From Affinundibacterium amnicola (lineage in GTDB: Bacteria; Pseudomonadota; Gammaproteobacteria; Burkholderiales; Burkholderiaceae_D): 64,000 nt of DNA. Every line of letters begins with the position of its first letter. The first letter of the stretch is position 1. Positions 1-10,230 of the stretch are shown here, piece by piece. The stretch spans positions 184,975-248,974 of the forward strand of contig NZ_JACOFU010000007.1 of the NCBI RefSeq assembly GCF_014284275.1, read 5' to 3'. The notes beneath the pieces were generated by a model. The model ran no database searches. It worked only from the letters and a program-made list of their open reading frames with translations, and was not told where the DNA came from. Made by a program: the position numbers and the translations under genes.

Positions 1-353
1 ATCTGAGACGGCTCGCAACCCAAGTATTCCGCCAATGCATTGCAAGTCGCATTCGCGGCAGCCAAGCCAGCGTCACCTGTTCCAGCATTCGCATTACCTG
101 TATTCACGACCAACGCACGAATTGGCCCAACTGCCATGTGTGGGCTTTCCAAATGCGCTTTACACACTTGCACAGGCGCTGCACAAAAACGATTGGTCGT
201 AAACACACCTGCCACTGTCGCGCTCGGTGCCAACTTCATCACCAACAAATCTTTACGATTTGCCTTGCGAATACCCGCTTGAGCAAAACCCAGTTCAATA
301 CCTTTCACTGGTTTTAAATCGGCGGCGAGTGGAATCGGAGAATTAACGGCCAT
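1..353 (-). CDS. argJ: Glutamate N-acetyltransferase / ornithine acetyltransferase ArgJ, N-terminal part
   Basis: Only the first 117 codons are inside the window; the gene runs off the left edge on the minus strand. The translation begins [20 protein letters not shown] and contains [20 protein letters not shown] and [14 protein letters not shown], which are typical of the N-terminal half of ArgJ. ArgJ transfers acetyl groups from N-acetylornithine to glutamate (and in bifunctional forms from acetyl-CoA) in arginine biosynthesis, in the cytoplasm. The autocatalytic Thr cleavage site lies beyond the window, so neither activity nor completeness can be judged. The start is the ATG at 351-353; it is divergent from the antiporter gene, with about 200 bases between the two. 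Confidence 0.93.
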   Translation of the reverse strand, partial: MAVNSPIPLAADLKPVKGIELGFAQAGIRKANRKDLLVMKLAPSATVAGVFTTNRFCAAPVQVCKAHLESPHMAVGPIRALVVNTGNANAGTGDAGLAAANATCNALAEYLGCEPSQ

Positions 354-539
354 GTTGTCAGTCCTAAAGTGATGATGGTGATGATGAAAATGAAGTCGTT
401 ATTTTAAGTTATTTGCAGGATGTTTTAGTGGCGATGTTTCCTTAGAGTCAGAAAAAAATGCTAGGCAAGAATTCTGCATGAACGAAGTCAATATAAATCA
501 TGATGTTAAAATGCATTCTCAATGCTAAGCATCAATTTC

Positions 540-546
540 AGGAGAG
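540..546 (+). promoter_or_regulatory. Ribosome binding site fixing the TTG start of the antiporter gene
   Basis: AGGAGAG lies 6 bases before TTG at 553. No in-frame ATG gives a sensible N-terminus before the first membrane segment, so this strong site supports the TTG start. Confidence 0.7.
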
Positions 547-552
547 TTCATT

Positions 553-2289
553 TTGACCCACAATATTTCCTTAATTACCACCTTAGCTGCAGGCTTTGGC
601 TTCGCGTTGATCTTTGGGTTTATCGCAGAAAAGATCAAGCTACCCGCTTTAGTCGGCTATCTCTGCGCTGGCATCTTGATCGGCCCGGCCACACCTGGCT
701 TTGTCGCTGATGCCAATATCGCATCACAGTTATCTGAGATCGGGGTGATGTTATTGATGTTTGGTGTCGGCCTGCATTTCTCCTTAAAAGATTTATTAGC
801 AGTCAAACGCATCGCATTACCCGGGGCGGTTTTGCAAATGGGTTTAGCGACTGGCTTAGGCATGTTCATGGCATGGTGGCTGGGTTGGAGCTTAGGAAGC
901 GGCTTAGTCTTTGGTTTATCTTTGTCTTGTGCCAGCACAGTGGTGTTATTAAAAGCATTAGAAGCACGTGGCATTTTAGATTCGATGAATGGGCGCATTG
1001 CGGTCGGTTGGTTAGTCGTAGAAGATCTGGCAACAGTGCTGTTCTTGGTTTTATTACCCGCACTAGCCGGCGTCTTAGGTGGCACCGTCACCACGTCCAC
1101 GCCAGAAACACCGCTGTGGATGGCACTTGGAAAAACTTTGCTCCAAGTTGCTGCTTTCATCGTCTTGATGCTAGTGGTGGGTCGTCGTGCTTTGCCTTGG
1201 TTATTGTGGCAGGTGTCACGCACTGGTTCACGTGAATTATTCACTTTGGCCGTCATCGCTTGTGCGATCGGCATTGCATATGGTGCTTCCGCACTGTTCA
1301 GCGTGTCATTTGCACTTGGTGCTTTTTTCGCAGGCACAGTAATGCGCGAATCGGAATTTAGTCATCGTGCGGCTGAGGAATCACTGCCCTTACGTGATGC
1401 GTTTTCAGTATTGTTTTTCGTCTCGGTCGGCATGCTATTTGATCCTGTGATCGTAGTCGAGCAACCTTTACGTGTATTAGGTGTGGTGGCGATTATTATT
1501 TTGGGTAAATCGCTGGCGGCAGTAGCCTTGGTGATCGCATTTCGCTATCCATTAAACACTGCACTCACGGTCGCAGCGAGTCTGGCGCAAATTGGTGAAT
1601 TCTCCTTCATTCTCGCAGGTCTTGGTGTCAGCCTTGGCTTAATGCCTGCCGAAGGGATGAGTTTAATTCTGGCAAGTGCATTGATCTCCATCGCACTGAA
1701 TCCCGTTTTATTTGCAGCAGTTGAGCCCATCCGTCGCTGGGCTTTGGCGAATTCGCAGGTAGCGCGCAATCTGGAACAAAGACAAGATCCTTACGCAGAA
1801 TTGCCACAAACAACTGACAACAAGTATCTGCAAGGTCAAATCGTCTTGGTCGGCTATGGCCGTATCGGTAGCAGAATCGGTGCAGCATTAAGTGCTCAAC
1901 AGATCCCCTTTGTCGTCGCTGAACAAAATCGCGAATTGGTGGAAAAAATTCGTGGCGAAGGCATCGTCGCGGTATCCGGCAATGCTGCAGAGGCTGTCGT
2001 GCTAGTGCAAGCCCACATCCATGATGCGGCAATGCTAGTTATTGCCATCCCCGACACTTTGCATGCACGGCAAATGATCCACACCGCTCGCACGCTCAAT
2101 CCCAAGATCGAGATCATCATGCGTGCTGACACCGAGGATGAAATGCAGTTGCTTAAACGAGAAATACAAGAAACACCGGAATCCTCAGATTTGGTGTTCT
2201 TGGGTGAAGAAGAGTTAGCAAAAGGGATGACGAGTCATGTATTGGCACGCTTTTCAGCGGATGTGACGCAGACCGTGAAGACGCACTGA
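553..2289 (+). CDS. ybaL: YbaL/Kef-type monovalent cation:proton antiporter (CPA2) with TrkA-N domain
   Basis: The 578-residue protein has a hydrophobic antiporter domain over roughly residues 5-390, with the CPA2-style segments FALGAFFAGTVMRESEFSHR and FSVLFFVSVGMLFDP. A cytoplasmic Rossmann TrkA-N domain follows from about residue 426 (QIVLVGYGRIGSRIG). This layout matches E. coli YbaL and the KefB/KefC family, which exchange K+ or another monovalent cation for protons at the inner membrane and are gated by nucleotide or thiol ligands through the TrkA-N domain. The start is TTG with a strong Shine-Dalgarno. It stands alone between argJ and the efflux operon. The family is clear; the exact ion and the YbaL rather than Kef assignment are inferred from domain layout only. 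Confidence 0.88.
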   Translation: MTHNISLITTLAAGFGFALIFGFIAEKIKLPALVGYLCAGILIGPATPGFVADANIASQLSEIGVMLLMFGVGLHFSLKDLLAVKRIALPGAVLQMGLATGLGMFMAWWLGWSLGSGLVFGLSLSCASTVVLLKALEARGILDSMNGRIAVGWLVVEDLATVLFLVLLPALAGVLGGTVTTSTPETPLWMALGKTLLQVAAFIVLMLVVGRRALPWLLWQVSRTGSRELFTLAVIACAIGIAYGASALFSVSFALGAFFAGTVMRESEFSHRAAEESLPLRDAFSVLFFVSVGMLFDPVIVVEQPLRVLGVVAIIILGKSLAAVALVIAFRYPLNTALTVAASLAQIGEFSFILAGLGVSLGLMPAEGMSLILASALISIALNPVLFAAVEPIRRWALANSQVARNLEQRQDPYAELPQTTDNKYLQGQIVLVGYGRIGSRIGAALSAQQIPFVVAEQNRELVEKIRGEGIVAVSGNAAEAVVLVQAHIHDAAMLVIAIPDTLHARQMIHTARTLNPKIEIIMRADTEDEMQLLKREIQETPESSDLVFLGEEELAKGMTSHVLARFSADVTQTVKTH

Positions 2290-2390
2290 TCGATTGAAGA
2301 ACACTTCAGTGCGTTCAAATATGAAACATCTTTCAAGACAATCGCTAGCAGACCGCGACAGAGAATTCTTAGGCTGATGCTGAACATGCG

Positions 2391-2569
2391 AAGCCCAACA
2401 TTGACTCAATACAGGAGTGAAATTTGGGCTTTGCAGCCCAAGCTACGCACCGTTATCATAAAAAATCCTTGATGGATTCATCATTTGACCGTAGGTTGGC
2501 GCTGCGGCTGGGAAGCCCAACATCGTTCAGAAAAATTCGAAGTTGGGCTTTACAGTCCAAGCTACATGC
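2391..2569. repeat. Two direct copies of a GTAGGTTGGGCTT-type palindromic repeat
   Basis: Copy 1 (about 2391-2447) and copy 2 (about 2513-2564) each carry AAGCCCAACAT, about 25 spacer bases, then TTGGGCTTTRCAGYCCAAGCTAC. A further partial GTAGGTTGG half-unit occurs at about 2491. Each copy can fold on its AGCCCAA/TTGGGCT arms. The block fills the gap between the antiporter and efflux genes and abuts the efflux pump stop codon at 2569-2571. Similar GTAGGTTGGGCTT repeats are scattered in many proteobacterial genomes. Confidence 0.7.
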
Positions 2570-5500
2570 TAAATTGCATTCCCAACGATCGGTCCTTTGC
2601 CGCTGTACTTATCTAAGGCAAGATAGAGTACAGGTGTGATGAATAACGTGATCGCTTGTGAGAAAATCAAACCACCGACAACAGCCAAACCAAGTGGTTG
2701 ACGCAACTCAGCGCCAGCACCTAAACCCAAAGCGATAGGCAAGGCACCGACCAGTGCTGCCAATGTGGTCATCATGATGGGACGGAAACGTTCAATACAT
2801 GCTTCGCGGATGGCATCGGTAGGATTCATACCGCGGTTACGTTGGGCATCGAGCGCAAAATCAATCATCATAATCGCGTTTTTCTTCACGATACCGATCA
2901 ACAGCAAAATACCAATTGTCGCAATCAAGGTCAGATCTTTACCAAACATTTCTAACATCAATAAAGCGCCAACTGCAGCTGATGGCAAGCCTGCCAAAAT
3001 TGTGATTGGATGGATGAAGCTCTCGTACAAAACACCGAGTAAGACATAAATCACCAACAGCGCTGAAATGATCAAGATTAATTGTCCGGCTTGAGAATCT
3101 TTGAACACCGCAGCATCACCACCATAAGACGTGATCATAGAAGAAGGTAACTTGATTTCGTCTTTGAATTTATCAATCTTATTGGTCGCATCACCTAGAG
3201 GCATGTCAGGCGCAAGATTGAAAGACACTGTCACCGCTTGCAATTGACCAACGTGATTAATCGCTGTAGGACCAACTGTACGCGTTACCGTCGCAAAGCT
3301 CGACATCGGCACCAAATTACCGGTATTACTACGCACATAGATGCTGCCGATTGCCGATTCGTCTTTACGATTTTCTGGTGCTACTTCTAACACCACCGCG
3401 TAACTATCCACACTGGTGAACAAAGTCGCAATTTGTCGTTCGCCAAACGCACTGTACAAAGCAGCGCGAATCGCATCGATCCCCACGCCTAAAGAATTCG
3501 CACGATCTCGATCAATCGAGATTGATGCTTGCAAACCCTTCAGTTGCGAATCTGTCGTTACGTCTTTAAAACCGGGATCAGCACGCATCTTGTCTTGCAT
3601 TTTGAAGGCCCAACTACTCAATTCGCTCGCATCGACACTTTGCATAATGAATTGGTATTGGCTCTTACTTGGGCGACCACCCAGTTGCAAGTTTTGCGTT
3701 GGTCGCAAGAAGACCGTGATCCCTGGCACCGCTTTCAATTTATTGCGCAAACCTTCGACCACTTCTTTCATCGGCTTACGTTCACCACGTGGCTTTAGAT
3801 TGATAAATCCACGTCCGGTATTTTGTGAGCCACCACCACCGTGAAATGAAGACACCGTGAGTACGTTCGGATCTTCGCGCAAGATTTTCGCGACTTTCTC
3901 TTGCAAGATCACCATTGCTGGGAAAGAAGTATCTTCTGCTGCTTCGGTTGAGACGTTAATTTGGCCGATATCTTCCTCAGGGAAGAAGCCTTTTGGGATC
4001 GTATGAAATAAATATGCTGTCGCGATAAACGTGAGCAAGGCGACGAACAATACAAACTTGCGATGGGCAAGTGCCATATCCAAGCCACGTGTGTAAGCGC
4101 GTAAAGAAGAAGTAAAGCCACGTTCAAAGCTATGTGTGATTGAGCCCATCCATTTTGACGGCGCTGCATGATCACGTTCTGCTTTCAAGAAGCGGCTTGC
4201 GAGCATAGGAACCAAGGTCAATGATACAAATGCTGACACGATAATCGCCAAGCTAACTACCACGGCAAATTCATGGAAGAGCTGACCAATCACGCCCGGC
4301 ATAAAGAAGATAGGGATAAATACCGCAATCAAGGAAGTGGAGATCGAAATAATCGTAAAACCAACTTCGCGCGAACCTTTTAACGCGGCTTCGAATGGTG
4401 ATTCGCCCATTTCTACATGCCGGATAATATTTTCCAACATCACAATCGCATCATCGACCACCAAACCCACGGCCAGGGTAATTCCCAGCAGCGAAATATT
4501 ATCTAGCGTGTAATCAAATGCCCATAATAAAAACACCGCACCGATCAAGGACACAGGCAATGATAGCGCAGGAATAATGGTCGCCACCATGTGGCGCAAA
4601 AATAGAAAGATCACTGCGATCACGAGGAAAATCGTCAGCAGCAAAGTTAAATTCACATCGTGTAAAGCGTCGCGCACCGATACCGAGCGGTCATTCGCCA
4701 AGGTGATATTCACGGATGCTGGCAACTGCGCTTTAAAGCCGGGAATTGCGGCTTTGATGGCATCAACCACTTTCACCGTATTCGCATCTGTCTGACGTTG
4801 AATCGCCAACATAATCGCTGGCTCACCATTGAAATTACCAACTGATTTCACAGTTTCATAACTATCTTCAACCGTGGCAACATCACGCAGACGCACCACC
4901 TGTCCACCCTTGTTACTCACGATGATGCTGGCAAACTCGGCAGCGTTTTGTAATTGCTTATTCGCGACGATAGTCAATGTTTGCTTATCACCATCGAGTG
5001 TACCAACTGGTGCAATCGAATTAGCGGCACGTATGCTGGTCGTAATTTCGTCAAAGCCGATATTACGTGTTGCCAATGCACCCGGATCAACCCTGATACG
5101 TACGGCATAACGACGAATACCAAAAATATTCACTTGCGCCACCCCTGCCAAGGTCGACAAGTTGGGCGAAATTAAGTGCTCAGCGTAATTAGTTAATTCC
5201 GACAAGCTCAATGAAGGTGAGGTCAACGCCAATACCAAAACCGCTGAATCGGCTGGATTAACTTTGCGATACGATGGCAAAGAAGTCATCTCGATAGGCA
5301 AAGAACGCTGCGCACGCAACAAAGCTGCCTGCACATCAACCGCTGCGTCATCGACATTGCGACTAGGATCAAATTCCAAGGTTAATGAAGTTGAACCAAG
5401 CGTGCTACTGGAACTGATCGTGGCCAAACCAGGAATCGTCGAGAATTGTTTTTCCAATGGTAGCGCAACCGAGGTTGCCATGGTCTCAGGACTAGCACCT

Positions 5501-5655
5501 GGCAAACCTGCGCCAACACTAATGACTGGTGTGTTGTAACTAGGCAGCGCGGCAATCGGGATCATGCGATAAGCCAATATACCTGCAACGACGACCGAAA
5601 TATTCAGCAAAATCGTCATCACTGGACGACGAATAAATAACTCCGATAAGTTCAT
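2569..5655 (-). CDS. RND efflux pump inner-membrane permease (HAE-1 family, AcrB/MdtB/MdtC-like)
   Basis: The protein has 1028 residues, the usual length for hydrophobe/amphiphile RND pumps. It begins MNLSELFIRRPVMTILLNIS, typical of the MdtB/MdtC/MexQ branch. The proton-relay aspartates in transmembrane helix 4 are visible in GLVVDDAIVMLENI at about residue 395. A second transmembrane block near the C-terminus contains the family's GIVKKNAIMMIDFA motif. The pump exports drugs or other amphiphiles from periplasm or membrane through a TolC-type channel using proton motive force. Its ATG overlaps the adaptor's stop by 4 bases (TCAT at 5652-5655 on the plus strand), so the two are translationally coupled. 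No outer-membrane channel gene is adjacent; it probably uses one encoded elsewhere. Substrate unknown. Confidence 0.93.
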   Translation of the reverse strand: MNLSELFIRRPVMTILLNISVVVAGILAYRMIPIAALPSYNTPVISVGAGLPGASPETMATSVALPLEKQFSTIPGLATISSSSTLGSTSLTLEFDPSRNVDDAAVDVQAALLRAQRSLPIEMTSLPSYRKVNPADSAVLVLALTSPSLSLSELTNYAEHLISPNLSTLAGVAQVNIFGIRRYAVRIRVDPGALATRNIGFDEITTSIRAANSIAPVGTLDGDKQTLTIVANKQLQNAAEFASIIVSNKGGQVVRLRDVATVEDSYETVKSVGNFNGEPAIMLAIQRQTDANTVKVVDAIKAAIPGFKAQLPASVNITLANDRSVSVRDALHDVNLTLLLTIFLVIAVIFLFLRHMVATIIPALSLPVSLIGAVFLLWAFDYTLDNISLLGITLAVGLVVDDAIVMLENIIRHVEMGESPFEAALKGSREVGFTIISISTSLIAVFIPIFFMPGVIGQLFHEFAVVVSLAIIVSAFVSLTLVPMLASRFLKAERDHAAPSKWMGSITHSFERGFTSSLRAYTRGLDMALAHRKFVLFVALLTFIATAYLFHTIPKGFFPEEDIGQINVSTEAAEDTSFPAMVILQEKVAKILREDPNVLTVSSFHGGGGSQNTGRGFINLKPRGERKPMKEVVEGLRNKLKAVPGITVFLRPTQNLQLGGRPSKSQYQFIMQSVDASELSSWAFKMQDKMRADPGFKDVTTDSQLKGLQASISIDRDRANSLGVGIDAIRAALYSAFGERQIATLFTSVDSYAVVLEVAPENRKDESAIGSIYVRSNTGNLVPMSSFATVTRTVGPTAINHVGQLQAVTVSFNLAPDMPLGDATNKIDKFKDEIKLPSSMITSYGGDAAVFKDSQAGQLILIISALLVIYVLLGVLYESFIHPITILAGLPSAAVGALLMLEMFGKDLTLIATIGILLLIGIVKKNAIMMIDFALDAQRNRGMNPTDAIREACIERFRPIMMTTLAALVGALPIALGLGAGAELRQPLGLAVVGGLIFSQAITLFITPVLYLALDKYSGKGPIVGNAI

Positions 5656-6920
5656 GATGCACTCGCTGCAGAAGCTGCAGTCGTTGTTGGCACAGAAGAG
5701 GCAGAACTTGAGGCTGCTGAAGCGGCTGGTGCAGAAGAAGACTTTTTCGCGTCTGATTTATCAGAATCGCTACCGACAGCATCTGCTCGATCTTTAATCG
5801 GTACGCCAGGACGTAAATTTTGCTTACCTTCCAACACGACCTTCATGCCTGGCTCTAAACCTGTCACGATCGCGTCATTACCGTAGCTATACTGCACTTT
5901 CACTGGTTTCTGCGCGGCCTTACCCTCTTTATCTGCGATAAAGACTGTCACAGCATTCACACCTATCACTAAAGCGTCACGCGGCACAACCACGACATCT
6001 TTCAAGGTTAACACGCTTAAATCGATATTCGCATAAGCGCCCGGCCACAGTTTCATTTCTTTGTTGTCGAACACGGCTTTGACTTTGACCGTACCAGAAA
6101 TTGGATCAACCACATTATCAATAAATTGCAACTTGCCTTTAAAGCTCAAAGTGCTATCTGGCAGACTCGCCATCGCCACGCTGTCACCACGTTTTAAACT
6201 ATCCAAGGCATCCGACAAATTGCGTTGCGGCAGTGGGAAGGTAATCGCTACCGGATCCATTTGCGTGATCGTCACCAAAGCTGCACCGGAAGTACTTGGT
6301 TGAACTAAGGAACCCGGGAATACATTGATCAAGCCAGTACGTCCACTCACAGGTGCAAGGATGCGGCTATAGCCTAAACTAACTTTAGCGGCTGCGACCG
6401 CAGCTTTTGCTGCATCGACCACTGCTTGTTGTGCATTGACGGTCGTTTGTGCTGCATCAACGACACTTTGTGATTGGAATTTTTGCGCGAACAATTCTTT
6501 GCTGCGAGCCAGCTGCCGTTGATTCTCAGACAAACTCGCAATTTCTTTATCTAGTTGTGCCTGTGCTCGTGTCAAATTCACCGTATCAGTACGATTATCC
6601 AAAGTGAACAAAATGTCACCAGCACGAACGAACTGCCCTTCTTTGATATGGACTCTTTCGATCACGCTAGAAACTTGCGGTCGCACATCGACAATATTCA
6701 AAGAAGAAACCACCCCGTTGGCTTTGAGCTTCACCTCATAGTCACGCTTTTGCGCCAACACGGTGTTCACAATTACGGGACGATTTTTATCGCCTTTGCC
6801 GCCTATGGTCTGGCCAGCAACCAGCTCTGTACTTTCAGAACCAGCTTTATTCCACATCCAATAGCCGCCAGCAGCGACAGCAAGGGATAATGCGATTACC
6901 GAGATTTTTGCATTTTTCAT
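5652..6920 (-). CDS. RND efflux periplasmic adaptor (membrane fusion protein, MdtA/AcrA-like)
   Basis: I chose the ATG at 6920, giving 422 residues starting MKNAKISVIALSLAVAAGGY, which reads as a membrane anchor. A TTG 12 codons upstream at 6956 is possible but has no better ribosome site. The family order is seen: barrel-sandwich segment (VDVRPQVSSVIERVHIKEGQ), a long alpha-helical hairpin (repeated AQ, QLARSKELFAQKFQSQS), then the second lipoyl half with GYSRILAPVSGRTGLINVFP. It bridges the pump encoded just downstream to an outer-membrane channel. Odd feature: the last 35 or so residues are an extreme Ser/Ala/Thr-rich tail after a charged KSDAKK stretch, not part of the conserved fold. Confidence 0.92.
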   Translation of the reverse strand: MKNAKISVIALSLAVAAGGYWMWNKAGSESTELVAGQTIGGKGDKNRPVIVNTVLAQKRDYEVKLKANGVVSSLNIVDVRPQVSSVIERVHIKEGQFVRAGDILFTLDNRTDTVNLTRAQAQLDKEIASLSENQRQLARSKELFAQKFQSQSVVDAAQTTVNAQQAVVDAAKAAVAAAKVSLGYSRILAPVSGRTGLINVFPGSLVQPSTSGAALVTITQMDPVAITFPLPQRNLSDALDSLKRGDSVAMASLPDSTLSFKGKLQFIDNVVDPISGTVKVKAVFDNKEMKLWPGAYANIDLSVLTLKDVVVVPRDALVIGVNAVTVFIADKEGKAAQKPVKVQYSYGNDAIVTGLEPGMKVVLEGKQNLRPGVPIKDRADAVGSDSDKSDAKKSSSAPAASAASSSASSVPTTTAASAASAS

Positions 6921-7094
6921 TTTGATTTGTTTTTCAGATCGAAGCAGCTTAGACAATTGGTACAGAGAAAGTTCTGTAACGCATTGTAAATAGCATGCGA
7001 ATTATTCCGGTTCAAACAGTGTAGTGAGCCACAACAACTTGCCATAAGAACGCAATACGCAGATTTTATTGATGGATTGAATCTTAACAAAGAA

Positions 7095-7118
7095 AAAGCC
7101 AGCACTCAGGCTGGCTTT
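7095..7118 (-). terminator. Intrinsic terminator after secF
   Basis: Arms AAAGCCAGC (7095-7103) and GCTGGCTTT (7110-7118) enclose a 6-base loop. On the minus strand the hairpin is followed by TTTTTC. It lies about 70 bases beyond the secF stop and separates the sec genes from the efflux operon. Confidence 0.8.
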
Positions 7119-7185
7119 GTTCTTTTATACGTTTTGTTACGAAAGCGACGACATTCATTCGGGCTTCAGACATTTAAATGTTCAT

Positions 7186-8163
7186 TTAAACAACTGCACC
7201 ATCTGTTTCATCTTTTTCTGCAACTGGTTTAATCAAATCTTCACGTCTCACACCCAACCACATCGCGATCGCCGCAGCGACGAAAACAGAAGAATAAATA
7301 CCGAAACAAATACCAATCGTCAGGGCCTTTGCAAAACCCGCTAAAGTCGGACCACCGAACAAGAGCATCGACAAGACCATCATTTGCGTCGAACCGTGCG
7401 TAATAATGGTACGAGAAATCGTGCTGGTGATCGCGTTATCAATCACCTCTGTCACAGTTGCTTTACGCATCTTCAAGAAGTTTTCGCGGATACGATCAAA
7501 AATAACCACAGATTCATTGACTGAGTAACCTAATACCGCCAATACCGCAGCCAGCACCGCAAGATCGACTTCCCACTGAAAGAAAGCAAAGAAGCCAAGA
7601 ATAATTACCACGTCATGCAAGTTCGCAATAATCGCAGAAACAGAATATTTCCATTCAAAACGAATTGCCAAATACGCCATCACACCGACAATCACGAATA
7701 TCAATGCCATCACACCATCGTGCATCAATTCGTCACCAACTTGTGCACCGACCAAAGCTGTTCTTTGTAATTTCACGTCAGGATGATCAGCTTTCAACGC
7801 CGTCATGACACGCTCATTTTGCGCGGTAATCATGGCGTTGAGTTCTTTTTCACTAGGTTTCGCTGCACCTTCTGCCACTTTCGGCAAAGGCATACGAATC
7901 ACCACATCTTGCGCCTTACCAAAAGCTTGAACGACAACTTCACTAATACCGATTGCTTTGATTTTTTCACTAATCTTGGTGGTATCAGCAGCTTGACTGT
8001 AGCTAACCTCCATCGACGTACCGCCAGTGAACTCAACCGATAAGTGCAGTCCTCTTGTAAATAAGAAGAAAACAGCAGCAACAAAGGTAACAGCCGAGAT
8101 GACATTAAAAATCAGCGCATTGCGCATGAAAGGTATGTCGCGTTTAATACGGAATAATTCCAT
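7186..8163 (-). CDS. secF: Protein translocase subunit SecF
   Basis: The 325-residue protein starts MELFRIKRDIPFMRNALIFN. It shows the SecF signatures GGTSMEVSY in the first periplasmic region and YSVNESVVIFDRIREN in the transmembrane block. SecF works with SecD and YajC at the SecYEG channel, using proton motive force to help pull preproteins into the periplasm. It follows secD by 94 bases in the same direction and is closed by a clear terminator. Length and motifs are ordinary for betaproteobacteria. Confidence 0.97.
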   Translation of the reverse strand: MELFRIKRDIPFMRNALIFNVISAVTFVAAVFFLFTRGLHLSVEFTGGTSMEVSYSQAADTTKISEKIKAIGISEVVVQAFGKAQDVVIRMPLPKVAEGAAKPSEKELNAMITAQNERVMTALKADHPDVKLQRTALVGAQVGDELMHDGVMALIFVIVGVMAYLAIRFEWKYSVSAIIANLHDVVIILGFFAFFQWEVDLAVLAAVLAVLGYSVNESVVIFDRIRENFLKMRKATVTEVIDNAITSTISRTIITHGSTQMMVLSMLLFGGPTLAGFAKALTIGICFGIYSSVFVAAAIAMWLGVRREDLIKPVAEKDETDGAVV

Positions 8164-8257
8164 GATGAATTCCTAAATCTTTTTCTTAATTGACTAAGTA
8201 CTTTGCATTAACACTTCTTTAAAATTTTCTCTTCAAAAAATTTTATTAAAGGGCTTA

Positions 8258-10126
8258 TTACTCAGTAGGTTTCCAAATTTGACCAATTGAAATCGAAGTC
8301 AACTTCTTCTTACGGCCATACCAAAGATTAACCACGCCACGCATCACAAATACAGCAGAGAAAATCGACGTCAAAATACCTAGGCAGTGAACAATCGCGA
8401 ACGCCTTAATTGGACCAGAGCCAAATACTAACAAGGCCAGACCAACGATAAATGTCGTCACGTTGGAATCGAGAATCGTCGCCCAAGCACGATCGAAGCC
8501 TTGCAAGATCGCATGTTGCGGCGAGTTACCTGCACGAAGCTCTTCTCGGATACGTTCATTAATCAAGACGTTAGCATCAATCGCCATACCTAATGCTAAA
8601 GCAATCGCTGCCATACCAGGCAGGGTCAAAGTCGCCTGCATCACGGACAAAATACCAACCAGTAATAACAAATTCACCGCCAAGGCAAACACGCTAAAGA
8701 AACCAAACATCATGTAATAAGCAATCATGAAAACAGCAATTGCGGCAAAACCGTACATGGTGGAATGAATACCTTTAGTAATATTTTCCGCACCCAATTG
8801 CGCACCAATCGTACGCTCTTCGATCACTTCCATTGGTGCAGCTAAAGAACCTGCGCGCAACAGCAATGCCAACTCGTTGGCGTCATTGGTCGAGCGCATT
8901 CCCGTGGTTCGGAAAGACTTACCTAACACATCCTGTATCGTCGCCACTTGCAACAATTCGCCTTTGCCTTTTTCAAACAAGACGAAAGCCATACGCTTAC
9001 CAACATTTGGACGAGTCGCCTCTGTCATTCGGCGACCACCTTCACTATTCAAATCAATACTCACTGCTGGATTCTGATTTTCATCAAAACTCGCTTGTGC
9101 GCCAGTAATGGCATCACCTGTGACTATCGGTTCTTTATACAAAATAGCAGGACCACCACGGCCAACTTTAAACATCTCGGAGCCAAACGGTACGGCGGTG
9201 TTTTCATCAACCAAGCCAATTACGCTTTCGTCTACCAAACGCACTTCCAAAGTCGCGGTACGACCAATAATCGATTTCGCACGTGCCACATCTTGCACAC
9301 CTGGCAATTGCACCACAATACGATCTGCACCTTGCTGCTGAATAATCGGTTCTGCTACACCAATTTCATTCACGCGTTTCGACAAGGCAGAGATATTTTG
9401 CTTCACACCTTCATTCATCAAAGTGGTTAATGCTTGCGGCTTAATAGTCACTTTAAAGGCAATGTCGCTATTGTCTGCAGTTGCAACGCTATCGAGCAAA
9501 TCCACATCATTCATTTGACGATTGACGATTTCACGTGCTTTGGCGCGCGTTTCTGCATCACGGAACTTAACTGTCACGGAAGAGGCATCACGCGAAATGC
9601 CTGCGTGACGTATTTCTTTTTCTTTTAATGTGCTACGCAAACTAGACTGCAATGCGTTCAAGCGATTATTTAACACTGCAGAAGTGTCGACCTTCATCAA
9701 GAAATGCACACCACCACGCAAATCCAAACCCAAGTACATCGGAAAAGCATGCAGCTTTTGCATCCATGCTGGGGTATTTGGCAAAAGATTTAAGGCGACT
9801 GTGTAAATCGGATCATTTGGATCAACATTTAAGCCTTTTTCTAATGCAGCTTTCGCTTTGAACTGAGCGTCTGTCGTCGCAAACCGCGCACGAATCGAAC
9901 CTTGGATGCCATTGTAATCATAAGAAAAACCAGTTGAATTGATGCCTGCGTCTTTCAACACCTGCTCAACCCGCGCGATCATGCTTTCATCCACTTTGAT
10001 AGTGGCCTTGGTACTATTAATTTGCACAGCGGCTGAATCACCGAAGAAATTCGGCGCAGCATACAAAGCGCCAAAGACCAGCGATATCAAGATGATGATG
10101 TACTTCCAGAGGGGATAACGATTCAT
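8258..10126 (-). CDS. secD: Protein translocase subunit SecD
   Basis: The 622-residue protein starts MNRYPLWKYIIILISLVFGA (first transmembrane helix). It carries the SecD hallmark YLGLDLRGGVHFLMKVD at about residue 130 and the conserved transmembrane segment LALGMAIDANVLINERIREE, with the essential aspartate. With SecF and YajC it forms the proton-driven accessory complex of the Sec translocon at the inner membrane. It sits between yajC and secF, the conserved order. No truncation or unusual insertion is seen. Confidence 0.97.
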   Translation of the reverse strand: MNRYPLWKYIIILISLVFGALYAAPNFFGDSAAVQINSTKATIKVDESMIARVEQVLKDAGINSTGFSYDYNGIQGSIRARFATTDAQFKAKAALEKGLNVDPNDPIYTVALNLLPNTPAWMQKLHAFPMYLGLDLRGGVHFLMKVDTSAVLNNRLNALQSSLRSTLKEKEIRHAGISRDASSVTVKFRDAETRAKAREIVNRQMNDVDLLDSVATADNSDIAFKVTIKPQALTTLMNEGVKQNISALSKRVNEIGVAEPIIQQQGADRIVVQLPGVQDVARAKSIIGRTATLEVRLVDESVIGLVDENTAVPFGSEMFKVGRGGPAILYKEPIVTGDAITGAQASFDENQNPAVSIDLNSEGGRRMTEATRPNVGKRMAFVLFEKGKGELLQVATIQDVLGKSFRTTGMRSTNDANELALLLRAGSLAAPMEVIEERTIGAQLGAENITKGIHSTMYGFAAIAVFMIAYYMMFGFFSVFALAVNLLLLVGILSVMQATLTLPGMAAIALALGMAIDANVLINERIREELRAGNSPQHAILQGFDRAWATILDSNVTTFIVGLALLVFGSGPIKAFAIVHCLGILTSIFSAVFVMRGVVNLWYGRKKKLTSISIGQIWKPTE

Positions 10127-10230
10127 AGCGGATTCAGAAAAAAGTACTACACGAACGACATAAAACTAAGAAACCAAAATAATTCAGGGGCAAAGCGGTT
10201 CGTTTTGCCCCTGTTGCGAAGATCGCTGGA

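Noticed and set aside
657..1337. 226-residue minus-strand reading frame inside the antiporter gene
   Set aside because: It is antisense to a clear membrane protein gene, has no family resemblance or ribosome site, and is a by-product of codon bias.
2391..2569. GTAGGTTGGGCTT repeats considered as CRISPR or insertion sequence remnants
   Set aside because: There are only two copies with diverged spacers and no transposase; they match a common dispersed palindrome type.
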